A stretch of DNA of 64,000 nt from Nemophila menziesii (Eukaryota > Streptophyta > Magnoliopsida > Boraginales > Hydrophyllaceae). The position numbers and the translations under genes are program-made. Under the pieces are notes generated by a model. That model saw only the letters and a list, made by a program, of their open reading frames with translations. It made no database searches and was not told the origin of the DNA. The DNA lies in assembly GCA_029959085.1 (NCBI GenBank), contig JARWIR010000008.1, positions 4,526,001-4,590,000 on the forward strand. Direction: 5' to 3'. Below, in pieces: positions 24,471-34,870 of the stretch; position 1 is the stretch's first letter; every line of letters begins with the position of its first letter.

Positions 24471-26035
24471 TGGTGTCGCCTAGGGCGTGATAAAATGATA
24501 GATAAAATAAACGCAAATAAACACCCTAGGCTAGCACCGTTCTGCAAGTATACAAGAGGTATGTAAGTTTTAATGATAAATATAATTCGTTCCTCAGAGA
24601 CTACGAAAGTTAGGAAGAACTTATGCGAATTATCAAGTGCAGATAAGAAAGCTAGATCAGATTAATACGCAGGAAAATAAAAGAAAAGAGATTTTTTGTT
24701 TGATTTTGGGAAATAGAAAATTAGACTTAATAAATTAAAGACAAGAAAAGTAAATAAGCAAAGAAGAAATAGATGAGAGTTTAGCTTGAGATATTAGCAA
24801 GTAATCCCCACTAGTCTTGTTTATTCTAACATGTAAGGGAGAATAATGTAGTATTGCAATAATCAGAATTCCTAATTCTCATTCCTTAGACCTTGAGAGC
24901 GACTAAGAGGGCTACAGAACAAACACAAGGCAGTTTCAAATAGGCTTATCAAGCGCTACCAAGACCCTAAGAAAACAATTCCTTCAATTGGTGATACGGT
25001 GATTGAAACAAACCCTAATGACTATCTAGTTAGGGTGGAGTTGTTAGGGCAAAATCCTTATTCTAGACGTTATGTGGTGCTTCAAAAATTAGATACTCCT
25101 TCCAGACGACCATCTAACTACTATTAAGGTAATCTTATACTCGTGCACTAGCAAGGAAAACAGTCAATAAATCAAAACACATAAACAGAGAATAAAACAT
25201 GAATTCAAATTAAATATGAAGTATTCCAAATCGGAGAGAAAGAACTAGGGTTCATACATATATGCTAAATCCCAAATAAAAATTATTTAGTTCATACTAA
25301 TGAAAGAAAAGAAAGAAATTACAAATTTAAAGGTTGAAGAAGACATGATATAGTGTTCAGCTCCTTCCAGGCTTCTCTTCTTTTGTTGTAAGCTTCCTCT
25401 TGGCTTAAGGTTTGCCAAGGATGTATTTCTTCTGATAAGAGCGTGTATTTATAGGGTATAGGAAACCATAACCTTTTTATTAGAGTGGAAGACAAGTAAC
25501 TTGAACTCTAGCCAACTCAAATTCATAACCCCAAACTATAGAAAAGGTAAGATTCTGGTGTTGTTTTGTTTTGGCCGTAACTCCTTCAATACTTATCCGT
25601 TTGACGCATTCCAATAGTCGAAACTGATCATCTCGGAAATCTCTGTATCTTTTATTCACACCATTCTTCCAAATTCCTAGCGAATCTTGAGTTATGATCC
25701 CTATTATATTCGTAGATGTTGGAATTCAGATTTATTTAGCCACTTTATCTTTTCCTTTTTCATATTTCTTTCCCTTATCTCCAATTTAAATGTTTATCTT
25801 CTTTCACTTATCTTTTAGAATTAACTTGACATCTAATTAATTACCATATATCGTTAAAGCTTCACAATTAACAAACAATTAAATTCAATATGCTCTAAAA
25901 AATAATAAATAATTAAATTAAGACACGAAATAGGAAAGTGTACTAAATCATGAGAAAATCGATCTATAACCTAATAAATACACCTAAAATGATGTCTCCA
26001 AAAAATATTAAATCATCACAAATGGGGAGACATCA
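24471..26035 (-). repeat. Gypsy 3' LTR (1565 bp)
   Basis: Starts TGGTGTCGCC and ends GGGGAGACATCA on the plus strand, the expected inverted ends (TGATGTC...GACATCA in the other LTR). A TATA box for minus-strand transcription (TATAAATAC read in reverse, about 25446-25455) lies about 585 bases into the LTR. The last 46 bases form a smaller TGATGTCTCC...GGGGAGACATCA unit that repeats the LTR's own ends. Confidence 0.9.
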
Positions 26036-27600
26036 AGACCCCAACTCAAAGTTGTATCATCCCGATACAATAAAAAAAGAAAAACAGTAGGGTAGTCAAA
26101 TAATAAACAAAGAAGAAGAAGTAGGAGGAGAATAAGAACAGAACACAATGAATGATCCTAGAGCATAATATCTAAAAAGTCTCATGTAGTAATGCTAAAG
26201 AAATAATGCACACGTATGCTTAATATACAAATAATCAACAATCTTTAAATTAAAGTCCAGATTAATTTCGCAATGCCAAAAAGAGAGGTCTCAACTCAGT
26301 TTATGCTAATGGCTATAGGTTGTTCATAGGTCCTAATATAGCATCTAATGGTCCACTTACCGACAACCTAATATCTCAATTGTTTCCCCATCAAGTAGCT
26401 AAAAATCCTAAGGTCTTTACGGTTATAACGTGGCTTAGGGACGGTGTGGTGTATTTGGATAATGAAAAGTGAGCTTTTTGGCTCTCTCATTACATTCCAT
26501 CAACGAATCACCCTAGAGTTTGAGTTTTCACTCGAAGATGTTCTCACTCAACCCTATTTTTAATGCCTTGATGTGTATCCTCAATTAACCCAAAATAAAA
26601 CCTTTTCATGATGATATACAATATCCACTTTGCCGGTCCAAATATATTCTTTTCGTATCAATTTTTTTTTATTTTGTATAGTTATGACTCTCTTTTTTAT
26701 GTTGAGATATCACGCTATTTTCTTTTATATATTTTTTCTTTTCAATTCATGCTTTTCAGCTTTTTTCATTTACTATTACCCCGACAAAGGGTTACAATAA
26801 TAACTTTTTCATCATCAATAATATCACAATTACAATTTCCAAAACCCAATGTTCCCTAATGATGAAACCCACCACCCTAAACTCAAGCTCTAAAACGACT
26901 TGTCTCAGGTTTTGCGATTCGAGTGCGGGTCATATGAATAAGTCCTATAAACTAAGGGGTATGGTTTATAATGTGCTTAATAAAAAGGCTCTAGAAAGGC
27001 TCAGAAGGGCTAAGACAAATAAATAATAATATAATCAAATAAAAAGGGTGATAAAGCTAAAAAGGCTTCAAGTGGCTTCAAATATGAAAGAACTGCCTTA
27101 TTTACTTTTCTAACTACCGGATTTTGTTACTTTTTCACTACTAGTTCATAGACAGGCGGGTTTTCAACTAATTTCAAACCTCACGTTCTACACACCAAAT
27201 AACTCTCCCTAAGTTTCAACATGACTTCTTAGCATTGCTCATTAACTTTTCTATCTTTTATTTCCTGTTTTCATACATGCATACTAAACATATTTGTGAC
27301 ATCTTTCAAAAATATACTACTTACTATCATTAACCTAATTAAATCATGCTCAATAGGTACATTCAACATATTCTATGTCTATTCAAACCTAAAAATTTTA
27401 AATTTTATGCAAAAACAAAAACGGAAGATGAGGACAACAAATCCGCACCCCCAACTCAAAAGTGAGTTGTGTCCCCACGACTCGAAAAAGACTCAATAAA
27501 GAAATAAAATTTAAAATTAGACTAAATTAAACTACCTAATGCATACAAGCACTTAAGAAGCAGAATTAGAACTGGGTACCTGGGCAAGAAGAGATAGCAT
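26036..27600. other. Gypsy tail between accessory ORF and 3' LTR
   Basis: Includes a weak purine-rich stretch next to the LTR (GAGTTGGGGTC on the minus strand, 26036-26048), the likely polypurine tract. Otherwise it is AT-rich with short frames on both strands that show no family pattern. I see no env-like transmembrane frame on the coding strand. Confidence 0.5.
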
Positions 27601-27603
27601 GTC

Positions 27604-28029
27604 CTACTCTGAAGAAGAAGAATAATTATCAGTATCCAAGGTCTCCTTTACTTCATCCAATACCTGATTAATCATGGAAATTTCCTCCCAGAGTGCATCA
27701 TGTTCTTTTCTTATGTAAGTAACTTCATCTTGTAAATTGATTGCCCATACTGGTAGCATGCAAGACTTATTCTAATATGAAGAAGAAGAAAAAGAAGAAG
27801 AAGAACCTTGATCTTGGATTTGTGTCTTTTCTTTAGGCCTTGATGGTACACTCATTCTAGCTGTTAATCTCTTACGTAGTGGTTATGCTGGTGCCTCTAT
27901 CTTTGGTTTCTTTTCAGTAGGCTCATCAAGTTTGATGGCCTTTTCAATTGTGGATCTAGGCAAATTTTTGTTCTTCCCTAGGATTGAACACTTCCTCTTA
28001 TTGTCCATAGCATCTGTTTTGTTTGTCAT
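27604..28029 (-). pseudogene. Accessory ORF after integrase, unknown function
   Basis: Reading from ATG at 28029, a frame of 141 codons ends at TAG 27604-27606 with two internal stops (after EAPA and after SSSSY). The N-terminal third is basic (DNKRKCS, KKPK), which could be nuclear targeting. The middle has KKRLTAR-like basic residues followed by a Ser run. The C-terminal third is acidic and helical in character (DEVTYIRKEHDALWEEISM), possibly a coiled coil. A TATA box lies about 265 bases upstream with a CT-rich leader between. It occupies the place where Athila elements carry env-like or extra ORFs, but no membrane segments are seen and I do not recognise the protein. Confidence 0.5.
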
Positions 28030-28294
28030 CTCTAATTGACCTACAAACCAAGTTACACCAAGGATGGAATAAAGTTAAGAAATATTGGTTTGGATTGAGT
28101 TTCTAGCTTGGATTTGGTGATAGAATAAGGTTTCTTGATGATTCTTGGAAGAATTCTTGTTAGCTTGATAATCTTGGTGGTGTTTTATGGTGTGTTATGA
28201 TGAATTTGATGAAGAATATGTGTTTATGGAGGACAGAGGAGAGTATTTTTTATGTTGATGTGTTTATTGTAGAGGTTTAATCAAGCTTCAAGGT

Positions 28295-28302
28295 CTATTT
28301 AT
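28295..28302 (-). promoter_or_regulatory. TATA box upstream of the accessory ORF
   Basis: On the minus strand the sequence is CCTTATAAATAGACC, a good plant TATA consensus. The roughly 235-base stretch after it is rich in C, A and T with no ATG-rich clutter, as expected for a plant 5' leader, and leads to the ATG at 28029. Use as a promoter is inference. Confidence 0.45.
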
Positions 28303-28394
28303 AAGGTTTGAGTCTGAAAAATTCGTGTTAGAGAGACTAGGTTTAATTCTTGGTAAGGTAAGAAGTTGATTTGGTAATAACATCTTCACAAACC

Positions 28395-28760
28395 GCAACC
28401 GGACTGGCATACCGGTGAATGCGGCGGCATACAGGCGCTGGAGATTATTCATTTATTGCTCTTAGCATAAAACCCGTCTCGAAAACCCGGGTCATGTGAT
28501 TTTGGGAGCCGGCATACCGTTGATGCGGGCGGCATATCGGTGCTCTACTTTTCGAAAAACCTTGCTTCGTCAAAATACCCGAGTCACGAAACCCGTGGGC
28601 ACACGTTTTTCCTTTGACCGGCATTACCGGTCACCTGGGCGGCAATACCGGTCGCTTGGGTTTTGTTAGACAAGCTCTCGGCAAAAAACCTGATTCCATC
28701 ATCCCGTGGGCACGTGTTTCCCCACCGGCATACCGGTGGTTTCGCAGGCCTACCGGTCAG
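28395..28760. repeat. GC-rich array of ACCGG-palindromic units in the gypsy tail
   Basis: Four to five diverged blocks contain CCGGCATACCGGT or variants (near 28400, 28509, 28617, 28645, 28723, 28748), separated by conserved spacers such as CCCGTGGGCAC (28590 and 28703) and AAACCCGTCTCG/AAACCCGAGTC. GC content is far above the surroundings. Frames across it are by-products. It lies between integrase and the accessory ORF. Confidence 0.75.
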
Positions 28761-29064
28761 TGGAACAGATTTTCCCATTCTTTTTCCTTTTGACCCCAAA
28801 CTCATTTCCTGCACAATAACACACTACCTTTCTCTCCTATTAGCTTGTAAACACATTAAAAATATACACTAACATAGAAATATACACCACATAACATAAA
28901 ACTAATCTTAAAAAAAATTAAAACAAGGGGTGTCTCCCAAGAGCAATTTTGTTTAACGTCTTTGAATTAGACGTGTACCTCGGGCTAAGCGTGTTCTTCG
29001 AGAAGGATTGTCTGCTCTCGACCAAAGTCCTCACTATCATGTTATAGCTTCAAACGCTGGACAT

Positions 29065-30130
29065 TCACCATGAATGTCCTTTTCTCTGTTGGATGTTCAA
29101 TTTCGATTGCTCCATGAGGTGTGACTTTTGTAACAATGTAAGGTCCTCCCCAACGGGATTTAAGCTTACCCGTATAGTTCGAGAATCTAGAGTTGTATAA
29201 TAGAACCTTTTGTCCTCTCCCGAACGTCTTTGGACGAATTCATTTATCATGCCATCTTTTTTTTTTCTCCTTATACAGACGCAAATTTTCATAGGCATGG
29301 AAACGAAATTCATTCAATCCATTTAGATGCATCTACCTTTGTTTTCCGGCCAAGTCTGGATTTAGATTCAGCGTTTTAATGGCCCATAAGGCACGAGATT
29401 CAATTTCAATAGGAAGATGACATGCTTTGCCATAGACCATGCGATAAGGAGATGCCCCAACTGATGTCTTGAATATTGTTCTGTAAGCCTAGAGAGCATC
29501 ATATAGTTTTAATGACCAGTCCTTCCTCGTTTTCAAGAATAGATTTGATTTCTTGGTTAGAAGCCTCGGCTTGGCCATTATTTTGGGGATGATAATCAGT
29601 TGAAGTGAGGTGTCTTACCCAAACTTACGAAAGACAACTCTCAACTGAAAATTGATGAAGTGTTTACCTTTATCACTGATTAGAACTCATGGCGTACCAT
29701 GTCTTGAAAAGATATGTGATTTCGGAAATGATATAACTGTTTTAGCATCGTTTTTCGGTGTTGCCACTACTTCTACCTACTTTGATACATAATCTACTGC
29801 TAGCAAAATATAAAGATTACCATGGGAAGTGATGAAAGGTCCCATGAAATCTATTCTCCATACATCAAAGATTTCAACTTCTAAGATATTATTAAGCGAC
29901 ATCTCGTGTCTTTTTGATATATTACCAGTGAACTGGCATCTATCACATGTGTGAACGAATTGATGACAATCTTTGTGTAGTGTAGGCTAATAGAAACCGG
30001 ATTGAAGTATTTTACCTGCAGTCTATCGCCTTTAAAGTGGCCACCATAGGGTGAGCCATGACAACTTGCCATGATCTTTGTAATTTCGCCCTCATGGACG
30101 CATCTTTTGATAACTTGATCACTGCAAACT
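29065..30130 (-). pseudogene. Gypsy integrase
   Basis: Inserts element cDNA into the genome. On the minus strand: the zinc-binding region ([15 protein letters not shown] near 30060, then HTCDRCQ-equivalent residues near 29940), the catalytic core with IDFMGPF near 29845, ISDKGKHF near 29680 and the NNGQAEA-equivalent near 29590, then the Athila-style C-terminus (NEFRFHAYENLRLYKEKKK near 29270-29330, and ALWAIKTLN near 29370). Several frameshifts and stops separate these parts, so it is inactive. The stretch is continuous with RNase H upstream. Confidence 0.85.
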
Positions 30131-30768
30131 TTGAAGAGGTAGGGCTCGTCCCAAAAGAATTGTTTGGCTTTATAAGTTAACCTATGTCTTTGTTGTGGAT
30201 TAAAATCCATAGGGAATACACCACTCACGAGGAGATTAACTATATCTGCATACCAAGGCACAAATGAATCTTTAATTGTAAAAAGTTGTTCATCAAGGAA
30301 TACCTCTTTGACCAATATTGGTTCTTTGTTGGCATCAGATCCTTCGAGCCTAGATAAATGATCAACAACTTCACATCCTTTTCGGTCTCGAATATTTATG
30401 TCAAATTCTTGCAATAGCAGTACCCATCTAATAAGACGCGGCTTAGCGTCCTTTTTCTCCATAAGGTACTTGATTGTTGAATGGTCGGGGTATACAATAG
30501 TTTTCTTCCCAATCAAATAGGAACGAAATTTGTCGAAAGTATATACCAAGGCTAACATCTCTTTCTCCGTTACTGTATAATTCATTTGGGCAGCGTTAAA
30601 GGTCTTACTTGTGTTGTAAATCATGTGGAAGATCTTGTCTTTCCTCTGTCCTAACACAACACCCATTGCGTGATCACTTGCATCGCACATAAGTTCAAAC
30701 TGAGCTTTCCAATCTGGAGGTATAACAATTGGCGTGGAGACTAGCTTCTTTTTAATCGTCACAAACAC
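30131..30768 (-). pseudogene. Gypsy RNase H and link to integrase
   Basis: RNase H degrades the RNA strand during reverse transcription. This is the longest open frame of the element (295 codons from 30768, running on to 29881). It begins in the RT-RNase H linker ([18 protein letters not shown]), then [18 protein letters not shown] with the first catalytic Asp, [20 protein letters not shown] with the Glu, and [12 protein letters not shown] where Thr of the usual YTDH is Pro but Asp and His remain. [20 protein letters not shown] and a DHLSRL end follow. The ORF itself is open, but upstream RT is interrupted. Confidence 0.88.
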
Positions 30769-32124
30769 TTGAAGACATTCATCGTTAAAATTAAAAGGAG
30801 TATCCTTTTCAAGTAGAGAACAAAATGGTTTGGAGATTTTGGAGAAATCCTTAATAAATCTTTTGTAAAATCATGCGTGACCCAAGAAACATCTCACTCC
30901 TTTCACAGAAACTTGAGGTGGTAAGGTTTTAATAGCTTCAATTTTAGCACGATCAACCTCCATCCCTGCTTTCGTAACTTTATGTCCCAACACAATTCCT
31001 TCTTAAACCATGAAGTGGAATTTTTCCCAATTAAGCACAAGATCTTTTTCTTTACATCTCACTAGGACTTTCTCAAGATTATTCAAGCAATCATCAAAAC
31101 TATCTCCAAAAACAAAAAAATCATCCATAAAAACCTCCAAATATTTATCAATCATGTCACAAAATATAGCCATCATGCACCTCTGGAACGTGGCAGGTGC
31201 ATTGCATAAACCAAACGGTATCCTTCTATAAGCAAAGGTGCCAAACGGACAAATAAAAGTTGTTTTGTGTTGATCAAGGGGATCCACACAAATCTGATTA
31301 TACCCTGAATATCTGTCAAGAAAACAATAATACTCTCTCCCTGCGAGTTTGTCTAGCATCTGATCAATGAATGGTAGAGGGAAGTGATCTTTCTTTGTAG
31401 CCTTGTTGAGTCTTCGGTAATCCATTCACACTCTCCACCCCACAACTGTTCTTGATGGAATGGATTCACCTTGATCATTAAGGACGGTAGTGATACCTCC
31501 TTTCTTTGAAACACATTGCACTGGTCTAACCCAATCACTTCTTGCAATCAGAAAAATAATACCCATATCTAATAACTTTATTACCTCCTTCCTTACCACC
31601 TATTTCATAGCTGGCATGAGTCTTTTTTGCCCTTCTATATATCACCCTCCTTCGTTCTCAAGAATAGTCTTATGTTTACAAATGGACGGACTGATTCCCT
31701 TGATGTCGGAAATAGTCCACCCAATCGCTTCTTTGTTAGCACGAAGCACACAGAGTAGCTTATCCTCTTGAGGACCTGAACGGTTAGCAGAAATAATAAC
31801 ATGTAAAGTATTGTTCATACCTAAATATGCATAGCCTAGATGGTCGGGAAGTAGTTTTTCTTCGAGAACAGGTGGACATATTATAGATTGTTTCTTTATT
31901 GGCTTAATGTCACCTAATTCTCGAAGTTGTTCTCGTATGTTTGATACTAATGCCGCCACTTCGTCAGTGGTATCGTCATTTATCTCTGGCGATTCAAGTT
32001 CTAAGGCTTCGTCTAGATCATCATCTAAGCTTGCTTCATTAAAGACTTCTTGTGTAATTTTGCCGATGACATCCATTTTTAAACATTCATCTTTTGAATC
32101 TGGAAATTTCATAGCCTTAAACAC
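30769..32124 (-). pseudogene. Gypsy reverse transcriptase
   Basis: Copies element RNA into DNA. From 32124: the linker FKAMKFPDS, then AIGWTISDIKGISPSICKH (near 31690), a stop, the RKEVIKLLD and SPVQCV-like region (31430-31600), MDYRRLNKATKKDHFPLPFI (31425), FLDRYSGYNQI with a catalytic Asp, CPFGTFAYRRIPFGLCNAPA, FMDDF with the two catalytic Asp (about 31115-31130), and LNWEKFHFMV. Further in-frame stops follow before GHKVTKAG and [17 protein letters not shown]. The stop before MDYRRLN stands where a Cys codon is usual (TGA for TGT). At least six interruptions make it dead. Confidence 0.92.
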
Positions 32125-32130
32125 GTTGAA

Positions 32131-32480
32131 TCATACCTGTTCGTCTTGGACCCTCATGATCAATTCACCATTCTCAACATCTATTAGTGTACGCCCCGTG
32201 GCTAAGAATGGTTTACCCAAGATGATGGGGACTTTCTTATCCGCGTCATTGTCAAGAATAATAAAATCACAAGGAAATATAAAAGTACCAGCTTTAACTA
32301 AGACATCTTCAATATTACCTACTGGTTGGGAGAGGGAGCGATCCGCCATTTGTAGTACCACAGAAGTGGGTACTACCTCTCCTATATTAAGATTTTCAAA
32401 CAGGGACTTCGCCATGAGATTTATATTCACGCCTAAATCACATAATGTTTTCCCCGTCCAAATGTCTCCAATACCAATGT
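32131..32480 (-). pseudogene. Gypsy aspartic protease
   Basis: Cleaves the gag-pol polyprotein. The frame reads LCDLGVNINLMAKSLFENL, with catalytic Asp in DLGV (32429-32440; the family usually has DLGAS), then VLQMADRSLSQPVGNIEDVL, FIFPCDFIILDND, VPIILGKPFLATGRTLIDVE and RVQDEQV before a TGA. The TGA replaces what is normally a sense codon leading straight into FNVFKAMK, so protease and RT share one frame, as expected, with a point stop between. Confidence 0.88.
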
Positions 32481-32613
32481 GAATCGTAAAACTTCCAAGA
32501 TCTTGTAGCTTCGGTGGTAACTAGTTTTGACATATAGCACTACACTCCTCTGGCAATCCAATTGTTTCCCCAGTTTCTAAACTTCTTTTGTTAGAAATAA
32601 TGTCCTACATGAA

Positions 32614-34199
32614 TTATAGATATTTTGGCATTCTCTTGAGAGCTTCCACAAACGGAATATTAATATCTAGCTTGCTCACCATTTCAAGGAACTTCTTGAA
32701 TTCTTTTTCATTGTCCTTTTCCTTGACACGTGATGAATATGGTGGAGGAGGGCGTGTATTAGTTTCCACTGAGCTTTTCTTCTTTTCTGGTGTCTTTTCT
32801 TGGACACTCTTTGGTTCAACTACCTCTTCGACCTTATATTCTATTGTTTTTTCAACCACTTTTTCTGAAGTAGTGGTTGGTTCTTGTTCTCTTCTAGGAG
32901 GAGGTAATTGTTTTCCATTTCTCAATTCAACTACATGACAAGCATCATCTTGAGGAGTAATAGTATCAATTCGGTTTCCCTTTTGGCATGTTCTGTAATG
33001 TACTTGCCATTTGTGATAGAGTATGCTCGAGACTTTTGATTACCTTTTCATGGGTTTGAAGTCTTCGCTGGCTCATCTTCATATTTTCTTCAACTAATTT
33101 CATCATCTCAGTCATACTTGAATCCAAACTCGAAGGTTGTTCTTGTTTTTCTTGTTGCATTGAATGTTGCGGTGGTTCTTGATAAGCTTTTTCATAAATT
33201 GGTGCTTCTTTAAATATGGGTTGTGATTGATAATAGGATTGGGGTCTATTTGATAATATGTCTCTTGATTTCTGACCCAATTCCGATTTTGTGGGGGCTG
33301 AGAATTAGCGTAACTTCCTTGAGGATGATAATAACCATTAGAATAATGGTTTCTTTGATGAGATATACAGGAAGTTGCAGCTGGATTATTCATACACTTT
33401 TCCCACACATGATTTCTTGCTCCACAACCTGGACATGAAGATAAAGTATGTACTAGATTTACCTGAGCTATTGTTCGAGCTTGTTCTCGTAGTTCCTTGA
33501 GTTGTTGGTTCAATTCTTCGAGCTTCGGAGATTCTGAGGTCTCTTCTTGTTTTTTTGTTTCAATTGGCCAACTTCTCTTGGTCTCAAGAACTTTCTCCAT
33601 GATACTTCAGCTTCTACAGGATCTAATAATACGAAACCTTTATTTCCTAACAAATCTGCTCTTGACTTGGATTCGTTATTGAGTCCTCCATAGAACATGG
33701 TTATTGAAATATTCTGATGATGATATATGGAATGGACATCTCGCCTCTTTCTCATTAAAACGTAATCATGCTTCACCAACACTTTCTCCGTCTTCCTACA
33801 AAATTGTTCGAGCTCCAACATATTTTTTAATCTTCTACTAACCGGATAGAATCGGTCTAGGCATTTGGATTCAATCTTTTCCTAATATGGAATAACATCA
33901 GGGTGTTGGGTATCGTACCAATCGCTTGCACCTCCAGTCAAAATGAACTGGAACATGACGTAATACATCTGCTCCTCTGTAACGCCTTTTATGATATAAG
34001 CGTCACAGATCTGCATGAATTTCTGAACATACCGGACCGGATCTTGTTGTGCAGCACCGCTAAATTGTCCATGACTCGCAAATTGCGCTATCATGCTTGG
34101 ATTTGGTCTAAATTTAGCGGCTTGGATAGCTGGAGTGCGGATTCCTCGTTGTTGCACTCTGAATGAGATGGGATAATCAAGTCTCCTCGGGCTTGCCAT
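32614..34199 (-). pseudogene. Gypsy gag
   Basis: Forms the virus-like particle and binds RNA. Start MASPRRLDYPISF at 34199, about 80 bases after the primer site. It keeps the gag core pieces FMQICDAYIIKGVTEEQM and GASDWYDTQHP (34199-33882), FYGGLNNESKSRADL (33821-33510), and a nucleocapsid zinc knuckle CPGCGARNHVWEKC (CX2CX4HX4C, complete, near 33405-33445). A Gln/Asn/Pro-rich segment, a coiled-coil-like EEN and EHTLSQMAS region, and a charged Glu/Lys linker (32925-32614) follow. The frame changes at least four times. Confidence 0.88.
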
Positions 34200-34280
34200 C
34201 TGTAAAATCTGTAAAACAAAAGCGTAAAATAGAAATAACTGAAATATAAGCACTAAATATATGCACAAGGACTAACGATG

Positions 34281-34301
34281 TAGTCCCTGGCAGCGGCGCC
34301 A
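34281..34301 (-). other. tRNA-Asp primer binding site
   Basis: On the minus strand TGGCGCCGCTGCCAGGGACT starts 6 bases after the 5' LTR end. It is complementary to the 3' end of plant tRNA-Asp(GTC) with about two mismatches to the usual TGGCGCCGTTGCCGGGGA. This is the site used to prime first-strand synthesis in Athila-type elements. Confidence 0.9.
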
Positions 34302-34307
34302 AAAACT

Positions 34308-34870
34308 TGATGTCTCCTAGGGCGTGATAAAATAATAGATAAAATAAACGCAAATAAACACCCTAGGCTAGCACGAGTCTGCATGTATACTGGACGTATG
34401 CAAGTTTTAATGATAAATAGAATTCGTTCCTCAAAGACTACGAAAGTTAGGAAGAACTTATGCAAATTATCAAGTGAAGATAAGAAAGCTAGATCAGATT
34501 AATACGCAGGAAAATAAAAGAAAAGAGATTTTTTTTGATTTTGGGAAATAGAAAATTAGACTTAATATTTAAAGACAAGAAAAGTAAATAAGCAAAGAAC
34601 AAATAGTATGAGAGTTTAGCTTGAGATATTAGCAAGTAATCCCCACTAGTCTTGTTTTTCTAACATTTAAGGGAGAATCATGTAGTATTGCAATAATAAG
34701 GATTCAAAATTCCCATTCCTTAGACCTTGAGAGCGACTAAGGGGGCTACGAAACAACCACGAGGCAGTTTAAAATAGGGTTATCAAGTGCTACCAAGGCC
34801 CTAAGCAAACAAATACACCTAAAATGATGTCTCCAACTAATATTAGATCATCACAAATGGGGAGACATCA
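34308..34870 (-). repeat. Gypsy 5' LTR with internal deletion (563 bp)
   Basis: Both ends match the 3' LTR (TGATGTCTCC... and ...GGGGAGACATCA), but about 1 kb corresponding to 24980-25975 is missing, joined near 34812 at AAACAAATACACC. The lost part includes the TATA box. The remaining parts differ from the 3' LTR at many positions, so the insertion is not recent. Confidence 0.9.

Larger units (their letters stand above)
24471..34870 (-). mobile_element. Ty3/gypsy retrotransposon, Athila-like, full length but defective
   Basis: The element spans 10400 bp, flanked by the 5 bp target duplication TCCAA (24466-24470 and 34871-34875). On the minus strand the order is 5' LTR, tRNA-Asp primer site, gag, protease, reverse transcriptase, RNase H, integrase, a 3 kb tail with an accessory ORF, then 3' LTR. 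The tRNA-Asp primer site, the DLG-type protease and the long tail after integrase point to the Athila group. Every coding domain has stops or frameshifts and the 5' LTR has lost its promoter, so it cannot move on its own. It sits in an older LTR2 repeat; uninterrupted paralogs are at 7031, 47301 and 36248. Confidence 0.93.

Noticed and set aside
28584..28872. Open frames on both strands across the GC-rich repeat
   Set aside because: Caused by high GC content and the repeated ACCGG units; no family pattern, and the frames contradict each other.
31907..32482. 191-codon plus-strand frame
   Set aside because: Shadow of the gypsy protease and linker coding region on the minus strand, where the DLG motif and the conserved protease pattern are clear.
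34281..34301. A tRNA-Asp gene
   Set aside because: Only the complement of the tRNA 3' end is present, next to an LTR, which is a primer binding site and not a gene.
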